This document shows positions 1 through 10,655 of a DNA stretch of 64,000 nucleotides, one piece after another. The position numbers and the translations under genes are program-made. The stretch's first letter is position 1; every line of letters starts with the position of its first letter. The DNA comes from Chytridium lagenaria (lineage: Eukaryota > Chytridiomycota > Chytridiomycetes > Chytridiales > Chytridiaceae). Under the pieces are notes generated by a model. It did not search any database. It had not been told where the DNA came from and was given only the letters and a program-made list of their open reading frames with translations. The DNA lies in the NCBI GenBank assembly GCA_025449115.1, contig JAHLKC010000106.1, forward strand, positions 62,001-126,000, given 5' to 3'.

Positions 1-1
1 T

Positions 2-968
2 GGTGGGGTGGAGACGTCGGTTGTGGAGAGGGTAGACACGCCTGTGGCTGTTGTGGCTGCGGAGAAGAAGAGTATCTTTGGAAGGTGGGGCAAGAGGAAT
101 GTGGAGATTGTGAAAAGGGATGATGATAGTGATGATGAAAGGACGCTTGCAGAGACTGAAAAGAAGGTTGTTGGGTTGGGTGCCATGATTGTCATTCCAT
201 TCATCACTGTCTTGAGAGAAGGTCTTGAAGGCATTGTCTTTCTTGCTGGTGTGAGTATTCTATCTTTCTCCTTTTTTTTTTTTTGGTTGTTTGTGTGATT
301 TGTTTTTTGTCTTTTTTGATGTTGTGTTTTTGGTTTATTGGTCATGGTATATTATGCTCACCTTTCTTTTCTCTCCCCCTCTTTTGTATATATATATCAT
401 GTATTAGATTGCCGTCACGGAAGACCCCGGCACCATCCCCATCCCCGCCATCGTCGGTCTCGCCTGTGGCATGATCATTGGTTTCATCCTCTACCGCTCC
501 GGCAACACCCTCAAGCTCCACATCTTCTTCATCTCCGCCTCCGTCCTCCTCCTCATCCTCGCCTCTGGTCTCCTCTCGAAAGCAGTCATGGCTCTCGAAA
601 CCTACAGCTGGGCGATCAAAGTCAATGCACTCGAAGACCCTGACGCCTTGGACTCTTACGATCTCACGCGAGCGTTGTGGAAGTTGGAGTGTTGTAAGGC
701 TTCCACACCGGGTGGATGGAGTTTGTTGAATGCTGTCACTGGGTGGGATGCTCATGCTACCGTGGCGAGTGTTGCGGCTTATATTGGGTATTGGGTGGTG
801 CTTGCTGTGGGGCTTGTGGTGTATAAGGTGTTTGTGTTGAGGCCGAGGATGAGGAAGATGAAGATGGAGAGGGAGGCTTTGAGGGTTGAGGAGAAGATGA
901 GGGAGGATGCGAGGGAGGTCGGTGTGGTGGAAGATAAGAGCAAGAAAGAGGTGGTGGTTGTTGGTTAA
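2..968 (+). CDS. FTR1: High-affinity iron permease Ftr1, 5' end outside window
   Basis: Plasma-membrane permease that imports iron oxidised by a multicopper ferroxidase partner (family knowledge). The first visible exon (to 250) is open to the window edge and ends with the iron-binding signature REGLEG followed by VFLAG. An intron at 251-407 (gtgagt...attag) joins in frame to an exon with the conserved EDPGTIPIPAIVGL segment, further membrane helices, the extracellular loop with paired Cys (ECCKAS) and a charged cytosolic tail ending at TAA 966-968. About 267 residues are visible of the usual 350-400; the N-terminal helix with the first RExxE motif lies upstream. No disabling change is seen. 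A damaged second copy follows 1.6 kb downstream on the same strand. Confidence 0.9.
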
Positions 969-2588
969 AATTGGGTGTGGTGCCTTTGTTGTTTTTGTGT
1001 GTGTTTAATTTCAACACTATTGGTGTTTGTTGTGGACTCTTTTTTTTTTTCCTATATGCCTCTTTTGCTCTTTTTACGCTCTGATTCTCTCGTTTGTTCC
1101 TTTTTTTTCACCCTCCTTCCCGTCCTAGTTTGATGGACCATTTATCATTTATACGTTTTTGTATTCTATGAATGATGACTGAACAAGAAAAAACAAGGAG
1201 ATTTTTACATTAGTGTCATTCGCACATTGTTCTTAAAAAAAATGAGAAGAAAATAAGAAGGGTATAGTTAGTATTTACAAGCCTTTTATTCAGTTACTAT
1301 TTGTTAAATACTTGTTATCGTTCACTCAGACAAGTATTTTGTTTTTGTTTTTTTCCAAAAGTAAATAAATAAATGAGAAAAATCTGACAATTTTATTGTT
1401 CACGGGTTGAATTAACCAATCAGCAATGACATGTGAGGTGTTCTGACTTGTTGCGAGATGCGTCATCTTTATCATTGTGAGAAATACACATTCCGCAAGG
1501 GGTGAGAACCACCAAACAGCATAGGGAATCACTGCCTTACGCACACACAGCACGTCTCCACCATCTGCGTAAACAACACCGCATCCCATCCATCCATCCA
1601 TCCCATCCTTTTGCTTTTCCGTACACTTGCTTTGAGCTCTTTAGGATCGGGACGAAGAGGTGAATTGAAAAATTTACATTTTTAGTCTAGATCCAATCTC
1701 ACTCTTTAACAAAAAAACGCATCACCCACCACCCCCCCTTCCCACTCTTTGTTTTGTCTACTTTTACACTCCTCATTTTTTGGGAACGACATCAAGTTTG
1801 GGGGTGTTGAAGACGGTTGTGCGCTTTTTTTTGGGGTGAGGCCTTTTTTGTGTTGGTTTTTTTTTGGGGGGTTTGGGTTGGGTGGTTGGGATCGGTGGGG
1901 TGTTGGGTTATGGTTCTGGTGGTGGGAGTGGAGAAGGGTGGTGGGGTTGAGGAGATGTGTGAGGAGGTGGGATGCTTGTGAGGAAGGGGCGGGAAGGATG
2001 GGAACGCCATGCAAAGGGAATGGAATGAATATGGAAGGTGAGGGAGGGATGTCACTCGTTTTATTTGGAATGGAGACTACCTTTATTAGAAGCTTGCCTT
2101 GTGGATTGAAGGGGAGCGTTTGATGTTATTGGGATTCGTTGGAGGATGGGGGGAACGTTGGTGTGAGGGGAGGGGTTCACCCTTTTTTTTTGGATGGGAA
2201 ATGGTGGAAGGTGATTCTTGTTTGACGGGAGTTACTTTAACCGTTGGAAGGTGCCTTCTTATTTGATGGGAGCTTTGGTGGTTTTTGGAATATGGTGGGG
2301 GAACATTGTGTGAGGCTTGAAGGTGCCAAAGGAAAGCGCTGGTTTTTGGGGACACTATAGGGGGGAAGGCTGTGTGAGGGATGTCTCTTCCCACTGTTGA
2401 AGGTACTAAAGGAAACTTTGTTTTGGCGGGAGGGGAATTCTTGTGAAGCGGGATATGCTTCTTTTTTTAGTTTCTTGTATATGAAACGAGATTCGGAGAG
2501 AGATTCTAACCCTTTTCTTTTTCAACGTAGCTATTAAATAACCTCATCCACACATCCCACCCTGACACACACACACACACACACACCC
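969..2588. other. Intergenic, G- and T-rich
   Basis: No gene is supported here. Between about 1780 and 2450 the plus strand is strikingly G/T-rich. It carries loosely repeated words such as gaaggtgcc and aaaggaaa, which create open frames of low-complexity protein that I do not regard as coding. The end of this stretch is the promoter region of the second iron permease copy. Confidence 0.5.
2565..2586. repeat. (AC)n microsatellite next to the start codon
   Basis: An uninterrupted AC dinucleotide run lies two bases before the inferred ATG of the second FTR1 copy, in what should be its 5' leader. Confidence 0.9.
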
Positions 2589-4690
2589 ATGTTCGGATTC
2601 TCCTTCCCGTCTTCTTTGTCCTATTCCGGGAGGTAAAAAAATTAGCTCCCCCCCCGTCCCTCCCCCGTTTTCTCACAAACAAAATAGGCAACCGAAGCCG
2701 CACTCGTAGTCTCTGTTCTCCTCTCGTTTGTCGACAATGCTATCCCGAAACCCACATCAGCGACGGTGGGTGACCCGAATCGTGCGTTGAGGTCTGCGTT
2801 GACGAGACGGGATTTGGGCGGGGACGGTGTTGGGGCTTTTGGTGAGTCTTGCGATTGGGGCGGGTTGTGGTGGCTTGGGTGAGGTATTCGGAGAATTTGT
2901 GGTGAGTGTGTTTTGTGTGTTTGTTTGCTTTTCTTTGGAGAGGGGTTTGGAGTGATTGTTTTTTTTTTTTGGAGTGAGAGTTTTTGTTTTTGAGTGCGTA
3001 GATAATTGGGATTGGAGAATGTGAAGGGGGCTATTCGTTTTTTGGTGTTTTTTTTGGATGGTTGTTGATGGTTTATTCTGTCCGGCTTGTTCTTTTTTTT
3101 TTGAATTGTTGTTTTTTCTTTTGTTTTGATAATTCCCTTTCCGCTTTCCCTCTTTCTCCCCTTTTCCCATATCGACGACTTCCCTTTAACTTTCTGTTCT
3201 TTCGCGTCCCGTTGTTTCTTTCACAATCTAAAACCACACTTCTCTTGCCACAACAGGCCCAACGCTGAAAAACTCTGGGAAGCCACCTTTTCCCTCATCG
3301 CCGCCTTCTTCCTCACGGCCATGGCCATCGCCTTTCTCCGGTATGACTCGATGGCCCGTAAATGGCAGCACAAACTCTCCCACGCTGTCCATGGTCATTT
3401 GATTCCACGCTCCAGCGTGCGACCTTACCGGATGACGATGATGTTGGACGGAGTTCGATTCATAGTGATGCGCCGTTGTTGAGGGGGGGAGGGAGCAGGG
3501 GGTTTATGGGGGGTAGGGTCTGCGAGTTCTTTTGAGGGGGCGCCGTTGATGAATGGGGGTGGGGAGGATGCGGGGAGTGGTGGGAGGGAGTTGTTGGGGA
3601 AGAGGGGACGAGGAAATCGCTTTATGGAATGTTTTTGATACCGTTTGTGACGGTGTTGAGGGAGGGGCTTGAGGGGTTGTGTTTTTGGCGGGGGTGAGTT
3701 GTTTTTCCATATTCCCCCCATAGCCCACCCCCCCCCCCACTTCCTTTTTATTTTTGAATCTCTGTCTACTCCGCGGCCTTTTTCACGGCCTTTTTCGTTT
3801 TCGGTTTTTTTATGAGTTGTTGAAAGATTGTTCCTTTTTTTTATTGTATAACTTTGTTTTGTCGTTATGGTTCCTTTTTCGCGTTATTGGCGTTTGCCTT
3901 TTTTCATTTTTGTTCGTGTTTCATTGACGCCCTCTCCCCCGTTTCCCTTAGATTGCCATCTCGGAACCCCCCGCGACGATCCCCATCTCTGGTCTCGCAG
4001 GTCTCCTCCTCGGTCTCCTCGTTGGACTTGCGATTTACCAAACGGGCTCGTACCTCTCCTCGCAGGACGGTGCAAGAAAAACGACACCCCGCTTCACGTT
4101 TTCTTTGTGAGCAGTAGTGTGATGTTGTGATGCTTGCGAGTGGGCTTGTGGTGAGAGCTGTGAGAGGGTTTGAGGTGGATTGGTGGGTGAGGAAGATTGG
4201 AGGAGCGGATGATCCGGATGCGTTGGATACTTATTATGTGCCGAGTGCGTTGTGGTGAGTGACTTTTTTTTTTTTTTATGGCATTTTTTTTCTGTGTTTC
4301 TTTTTACGGTGATGCTGGTTTTGTTGTATTTGCGTGTTGGTGGGGGAGGTACACCTTTACCTTTCTACGCCACTTTTTCTATTATTTTTTTGAGTTTGTT
4401 GCTCTTTTTCATTGCAATCGCTTACCCACCCCTTCCCTTTTCTTTTGAATTTGTTTTCGTTTAGGCATTTCAACTGCTGCAACCCCAATATTCCTGGTCC
4501 TTGGGCGCTTTTAAAGTCGTTGATTGGGTGGGATAATACTGGAACCATTGCGTCTGTTGGCGCGTATTGCGCGTTTTGGATTGGGTTGAGTGTTTTTCTT
4601 GTTGTTAAGAAGGAGAGGATGAGGAGGTTGAGGAAGGTGGGGAGGAGTGGTGAAGTGGTGGGTTTCTGTTTTTTTTTTTTTTTTTTTTAA
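2589..4690 (+). pseudogene. Second FTR1 iron permease copy, multiple frameshifts
   Basis: Tandem paralogue of the upstream iron permease. Exon 1 (2589-2632) encodes a short start ending in VLFRE at a gtaaaa donor. Exon 2 (from 2687) continues with ATEAALVVSVLLSF, completing the first RExxE-type helix. An exon from about 3256 has EKLWEATFSLIAA, one around 3630-3690 has LREGLEG, the next (from 3951) has SEPPATIPISGLAGLL, and the last (from about 4465) carries HFNCC and GWDNTGTIAS. The reading frame breaks in exon 1 (near 2610), exon 2 (near 2808), the REGLEG exon (near 3675) and the 3950-4256 exon (near 4060-4120). Several breaks sit in or beside short homopolymers. All exons are recognisable and in order, so this is either a young pseudogene or a gene damaged by assembly indels. 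The 3' end runs into a T17 tract and the stop is uncertain. Confidence 0.75.
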
Positions 4691-5446
4691 GAATGGATGT
4701 ATGGTTTTTGATGGGTTGGTTGGTTACGGTTTTTTATATATTATTTGGGGGAGAGGGTGGTGTTTTTTTTCTGTAAGGGTGTGTGTGAGTGTGTCCGTAT
4801 TGGAAGATGTCTTGTTTGGTGTTGAATATATTGATGGGGGGAATTATGATGGTTGAATTTTATGTGGGTTCGTGGATGAAGGTGTTTTTTCATGTTTTTC
4901 ATGTGTGCATAGTCGTGTGCGTTTTTGGATGGTGGATACGTGCAAAAAAAAAAAGGTGTTAGTTTTCGTATCTGCTCTTGGCAGCACCACATTGAATGTT
5001 TCTACATATTAAGAAAAAATAGGTGCATTCTTTGAGTCGACTTGGAGGCTGCAATGTACGTGTCCTTTCAAGCCTTTCTCTTTTTTTTTTACCCATGATA
5101 AATTGTAATGTGACCAGAGTCCACTGAAACTGCACCCGCACCGTACCGCGCTGAACTCGCGCATGTTTTCGAAACTTTTACCGTTGCATGATTTTAATAT
5201 AATTGAAAAAACTTTAATAAAAGGTGCGAGTTTTCAGGATCGATGTTGAGGCCCACCCAAACTCTGACGGAAACTTAATTAAAATTAGTCAAGACTCGCC
5301 CTGACTTTCTTCCCTATTGGACTCCACCTGTTTGCCTTACAACATGGAACTATTACTATACTCCCGTCCTGTCTTTCCGCTTGCATTCGTGGAAGGGATG
5401 GTGACAATTCGTCAAGACTTGGCCCGTTTCACTCACCACCTAAGGG
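4691..5446. other. Intergenic spacer
   Basis: No gene is recognised. It becomes AT-rich near 5180-5290 and leads into the promoter of the S41 peptidase gene. Confidence 0.5.
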
Positions 5447-5454
5447 TATAAAAA
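5447..5454 (+). promoter_or_regulatory. TATA-like element of S41B peptidase copy 1
   Basis: TATAAAAA followed by GGGA lies about 85 bases before the start codon. The same TATAAAAAGGGA string is found about 45 bases before the start of the paralogue on the minus strand near 31480. This shared position upstream of both paralogues supports a real core promoter. Confidence 0.6.
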
Positions 5455-5538
5455 GGGATGGAACGATCACACCTCTCACAACCACAAAAAGCTTCACACC
5501 ATCCTCTTCATTCAACAGTCTACGACGCATAAAAAATC

Positions 5539-7063
5539 ATGTCTGCCACTGAAAATGCTACTGTCACCAGCCCCATCACCCTCACACCTGCGGACCTCGA
5601 ATCCATCGTGGACGCCTTGTCCATCAAATTAAGAAAGTGAGTTACATTGCCTCTTAAAAAAACCTCCAAACCTAACCATATCCATCAGGTTCTACATCCT
5701 TGGAGAGGATCTCGCAAATCAAATCATCAACGTCCTCACCACCCACCTTAAAGACGGTACCTACACCCCGCTCCTCTCCACCCCGACCCTCCTCGCCGAA
5801 TCCCTCACCAACGACCTCCGTTCCATCAACAACGACAAGCACCTCAGCGTGTCGTTCTCCGAGAATGTGTTGAGGAGGAAAGAAGACCCGGCGTTGCAGA
5901 ACATGATGAGGAGGATGAGAAGGAACAGGATACGCCCATGTACCGCATGTATAAGGAGTTTTTTGCGTTGAATGGGAATGGGTTAAGGAGGTGAAGAGTT
6001 GCCTGGAATGTGGTATATGAAGGTCCATGGGTTTCCGAGTAAGATTGTGGCGGAACCGGTGCTTGCCGGCGGCGTTTAAGTTGATTGAGAACACTCAAGT
6101 TCTTATCATTGATGTTAGGTGAGTTTTGGTGTGTTTTTTTTTTAGGCGTTCATCTTTATGTGTTTTTTTGTTCTTACCCTCTTTTTCTCGGTGGAATAGG
6201 GACGCTATTGGTGGTGATGGTATGACTTCTGATCTTCTCATCTCGCACTTGGTCGACGAGAGATTGATCTTTGCAGCATCTACTGGAGGCCTCAAGACCA
6301 AACGATGACCACTAAAACCATGCCTGAAAAGATCAAGGATCAAAATACGTCAACAAGCCTGTTTACGGTAAGCCGTCATTTTCTAATTTTTTACCCTCCC
6401 TTGACTTTTACAACTTTCTAACGATATAATTTTATCATTACAGTCCTTACCAACGATCAAACCTTCTCTGCTTGCGAGAAATTCGCAGTCTGCATTCAAG
6501 CCATCAACCGCGCCAAGATTGTCGGCACCACCACAGCGGGGGAGGTCACCCTTGCACATTCGTCCGCGCCGGCCATGACCACTTCCGCGCATCCATCTCA
6601 ATTGGAAAGACACATGCCTTGCAACCGGGAAAGGATGGGAGGGTGTTGCTGTATCCCCGATATCGCTGTTTCCGGTGACATTGACCCACTCCACGTCGCG
6701 CACCTTGATGCGGCTCGAATGGTGATGAGCCGCTGTGGAGGAGGAGGCCAAGGAGGTGCCGTTGTCGATGGGAAGAAGAGGTTGTTGGATGAGATAAGAA
6801 GACGGTGGAGGAGTTGGAGGGAAGGTGATGGAGAAGGAGAAGGAGGTTGTGGTGCCTGCGGTGGTGGATGATAAACAGTATGGCCTGGTGTGCATTATTA
6901 TATGGAGGGTGGGAAGCATATGAAGAGGTTGTGAAGGAGTATAATATTTTTGGGTTTAAGCCAAAGTTTCATTTTGTGACAGAGGCAGAGTCTGAAAGTT
7001 GCAGAGAATATCTTTGGGTCCGGAGACTACGAGGAGGAGAAGAAAAAGGTCACTGAGGAGTAA
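5539..7063 (+). CDS. S41B (IRBP-like) serine peptidase, copy 1, frameshifted
   Basis: Member of the S41B family of IRBP-like or tail-specific peptidases. The N-terminal half has the helical S41 N domain (residues about 10-100: ADLESIVDALSIKL, then LTNDLRSIN with HLSVSF). Intron 1 is 5637-5688. The central part encodes LIIDVR, then GGDGMTSDLL and the SHLVDE segment. The exon from about 6446 carries TFSACEKFA, where the Ser aligns with the catalytic Ser of S41 enzymes, followed by IVGTTTAGGGHPCTF and the PDIAVSGDIDPL segment. The stop at 7061-7063 was chosen because it ends a Lys/Glu-rich tail matching the paralogue. The frame breaks repeatedly (near 5935-6075, 6265, 6340, 6550, 6650, 6810-6870, 6985-7030), so as given it cannot make one protein. 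A paralogue lies inverted at 29928-31433. No signal peptide is seen. Confidence 0.7.
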
Positions 7064-8260
7064 TCAGAATCTCCTCTATGCTTCTACTTTACTGTATTTC
7101 TCTATTATCTTCCTTACCTATGTTCCTCCTTTATTAACCCCTCGCTTATGTGATTAATATGTTTATGTTCCCTTAACCCCCTCTTGATCGCTCTATTTTC
7201 CCCAGTTTCTACTACTCTAATGTTCTGGTCATTCCTCATTCAAATAAATCTATGAACACCATCTTAGTTCCCCATCCCTTATTGTCATTAGTGACTCAAC
7301 AAAAATGACTACTCAAATAACTACAGAAACGACTGCTACATTCATAAACACAAAGTAGGAATAAATCTTATTACCTTATACAAACACCTCGCGCATGTCT
7401 CTCAACCCCTCTTTGTCCCCCTTGATTTCCCCCCCTCTCATATCAGCGTCATTCCTCATTCAAATGCATCCATGAATATTCCCCATCCCTTATCATCACC
7501 GATAAATTCAACAAAAACGACTTCCCCAAATAACTATAGAAACGACCGCTACATTCATAAACACAAAGTAGGAATAAATCTTATTACCTTATATAATCAC
7601 CTCGCGCATGTATCTAAATATTCAAGTCTCTCAACCCCTCTCTGTCCGCTCTTAATTTCCCCCCCTCTCATATTCAGCGTCATTCCTCATTCAAATGCAT
7701 CCATGAATATTCCCCATCCCTTATCATCACCGATAAATTCAACAAAAACGACTTCCCCAAATAACTATAGAAACGACCGCTACATTCATAAACACAAAGT
7801 AGGAATAAATCTTATTACCTTATATAATCACCTCGCGCATGTATCTAAATATTCAAGTCTCTCAACCCCTCTCTGTCCGCTCTTGATTTCCCCCCACTCT
7901 CATATTCAGCGTCATTCCTGATTCAGATGCATCCATGAATATTCCCCCATCCCTTATCATCATCAATAAAATCAACAAAAACGACTCCCCCAAATAACTA
8001 TAGAAACCGACCACTGCATTCATAAACACAACGTAGGAATAAATCTATTATTTCCTTATATAATCACCTCGCTCATGTATCTAAATGTTCAAGTCTCTCA
8101 ACCCCTCTCTGTCCCCCTTGATTTCCCCCCTCTCATATTCAGCGTCATTCCTCATTAAAATAAATCCATAAAGATTCCTCATCCCATTATCATCACCAAT
8201 AAATTCAACAAAGACGACTCCCCTAAATAACTACAGAAACGACCATTCATAAACACAAAG

Positions 8261-8499
8261 TAAAAAAAATACCGTAACTGTGTTTCCACATCTCACGCGC
8301 TAACCAGGAACACCTACATGGAAACCCTTTTCTTTTTCTCTTCGTCCACAACACCACCCCGTGACGCTAAACGCTAACATGGCTGACGCGGTATTTTTTT
8401 CGCCAGCCCTCATTTCAAACTACCTTGTTTTTTCTGACCCCCAAAAAAATAAATAAATCATCGCGTCATCGCTTACCGAAACCACACATCCCTCTTGTT
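8261..8499. repeat. 239-bp interstitial block, copy 1
   Basis: This block replaces the middle of one satellite unit. It starts with A8-TACCGT after CACAAAGT and runs through GTGTTTCCACATCTCACGCG, a stretch with CGTGACGCTAAACGCTAACA, and CATCGCGTCATCGCTTACCG, to CCCTCTTGTT, after which the satellite resumes at TATAAACACC. An almost identical copy sits at 9610-9848. Confidence 0.85.
8263..8400. mobile_element. Possible MITE-like unit with 12-bp terminal inverted repeats
   Basis: AAAAAAATACCG at 8263-8274 and its exact reverse complement CGGTATTTTTTT at 8389-8400 bracket 138 bases. The second block has the same pair at 9612-9623 and 9737-9748. Seven of the twelve bases are a homopolymer, and no target-site duplication is evident, so this is only a candidate. 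Confidence 0.3.
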
Positions 8500-9609
8500 A
8501 TATAAACACCCTCGCGCATGTATGTTCAAGTCTCTCAACCCCTCTCTGTCCGCTCTTGAGTTCCCCCCCTCTCATATTCAGCGTCATTCCTCATTCAAAT
8601 GCATCCATGAATATTCCCCATCCGTTATCATCACCAAATAATTCAACAAAAAAGACTCCCCCAAATAACTACAGAAACGACTGCTACATTCATAAACACA
8701 AAGTAGGAATAAATCTTTTCACCTCGCGCATGTATCTAAATGTTCAAGTCTCTCAACCCTCTCTGTCCGCTCTTGAATTCCCCTACTCTCATATTCAGCG
8801 TCATTCCTCATTCAGATGCATCCATGAATATTCCCCATCCCTTATCATCACCAATTAACTCAACAAAAACGACTCCCCCAAATAACTATAGAAACGACCG
8901 CAACATTCATAAACACAACGTAGGAATAAATCTTATTTCCTTTTTATAAACACCTCGCGCATGTATCTAAATATTCAAGTCTCTCAACCCCTCTCTGTCC
9001 GCTCTTGATTTCCCCCCACTCTCATATTCAGCGTCATTCCTCATTAAAATGCATCCATGAATATTCCCCATCCATTATCATCACCAATAAATTCAACAAA
9101 AACGACTCCCCAAATAACTACAGAAACGACCACTGCATTCATAAACACAACGTAGGAATAAATCTTATTACCTTATATAAACACCCTCGCGCATGTATCT
9201 AAATGTTCAAGTCTCTCAACCCCTCTCTGTCCGCTCTTGATTTCCCCCACTCTCATATTTAGCGTCATTCCTCATTCAAATAAATCCATAAAGATTCCTC
9301 ATCCTTATCATCACCAATTAAAATCAACAAAAACGACTCCCCCAAAAAACTACAGAACCGACCACTGCATTCATAAACACAACGTAGGAATAAATCTTAT
9401 TACCTTATATAAAACACCCTCGCGTACGTATCTAAATGTTCAAGTCTCTCAACCCCTCTCTGTCCGCTCTTGATTTCCCCCCACTCTCATATTCCGTGTC
9501 ATTCCTCATTAAAATAAATCATTAATATTCCCCATCCCATTATCATCACAATAAATCAACAAGAATGACTCCCCAAATAAGTACAGAAACTACATTCGTA
9601 AACACAAAG

Positions 9610-9848
9610 TAAAAAAAATACCGTGACTGTGTTTCCACATCTCACGCGCTAACCGGGACCACCTACATGGAAACCCTTTTCTTTTCTCTTCGTCCACAAC
9701 ACCACCCCGTGACGCTAAACGCTAACATGGCTGACGCGGTATTTTTTTCGCCAACCCTCATTTCAAACTACCTTGTTTTTCTGACACCCCCAAAAAAATA
9801 AATAAATCATCGCGTCATCGCTTACCGAAATCACACATCCCTCTTGTT
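9610..9848. repeat. 239-bp interstitial block, copy 2
   Basis: Near-identical direct repeat of the block at 8261-8499, 1349 bases further on. Here it ends the satellite array; past 9848 the sequence is unrelated. Confidence 0.85.
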
Positions 9849-10655
9849 TTTCACAACCCTATATCTAAAGGCAACGAAAATACAATTCATCTCAAACACA
9901 GTCAAAATACGGGGGGGATATGTATCCACTAAAACACCTTTCTTCAAAACCACACAACAAAGTGTCATAAAAACCCAGTTTTTACATAAAAAAAACAAAC
10001 TCGCAAACCCAACCACCCAATTACATTTTTGACATAAAAAAAACAACCACGAAAGAAAAAATAAAGCAGACGCAAAAAAAAAAAAAAAAACAAAAAGAAA
10101 AAAACACCATCAACGAAAAAAAAAAAAAAAAAAAGGAAAGGCGGGATGGGGATCCTCCTTCCATCATATTCCAACATATAAAGTCAGGTATATAAAGAAA
10201 CATGCAAAAAAGTCGGTCAAAAAAAAAGTTCACGAAAACAAAGAAAATCAAATAACACAAGAGAGACAAAAGATCATCAACACAGGAAAAAGAGAGAGAT
10301 AAACAGAAAACACGAAAACAAAAAAAAACAAACACACAAAAATACATTCTTGCCCCCACACCCGCTTAAGGATAAAAAAAAAAACAGCAAAAAAATGAGA
10401 GAAAAAAACCAAATCCCACAAATAAACCCTCAAAAAATATTCCCATTACATTATCAATAACCCACATCCACTCATTCACATCCACATATTCGCAATCCCC
10501 AAGTCCACATGAAAAAACCCCCAGGGTAATTGACAAAAAAACCCTCCCATCATCAAACCCCTCCCACCCCCCCCCAAAAAAAAAAAAAAAAAACACACTC
10601 CTCCTCACCCCCCCCAAACCCCACATACACCCCCCAAACCCCATATCACCCCTCC
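9849..10655. other. Low-complexity A- and C-rich spacer
   Basis: Dominated by poly-A tracts (for example near 10075-10090 and 10115-10134) and, from about 10530, by C-rich runs. Open frames on either strand are Phe/Val- or Pro/Ser-rich translations of these tracts and show no domain. It leads into the 3' end of the minus-strand RRM gene, which may extend slightly into this stretch. Confidence 0.6.

Larger units (their letters stand above)
7225..9609. repeat. Satellite array, about 231-bp units
   Basis: The word cgtcattcctcatt recurs near 7228, 7447, 7678, 7910, 8143, 8582, 8799, 9032, 9263 and 9498, a spacing of 217-233 bp. Each unit has the same order of blocks: ATGCATCCATGAATATTCCC, CATTCATAAACACAA, GTAGGAATAAATCTTATTAC, CTCGCGCATGTATCTAAATG, then CTCTCAACCCCTCTCTGTCC. 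Units differ by point changes and small indels; the pair at about 7450-7910 is nearly identical. Open frames across it arise because 231 is divisible by three. The array is interrupted by one copy, and closed by another, of a different 239-bp block. No gene is seen. Confidence 0.92.

Noticed and set aside
7472..7921. 149-codon open frame with two near-identical 77-residue repeats
   Set aside because: It lies wholly in the satellite array. The repeats exist only because the 231-base unit is divisible by three, and there is no start context, domain or unit-to-unit frame conservation in the rest of the array.
7225..9848. CRISPR-like array
   Set aside because: Units are long, contiguous and lack unique spacers of constant length; the setting is eukaryotic. 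It is a satellite.
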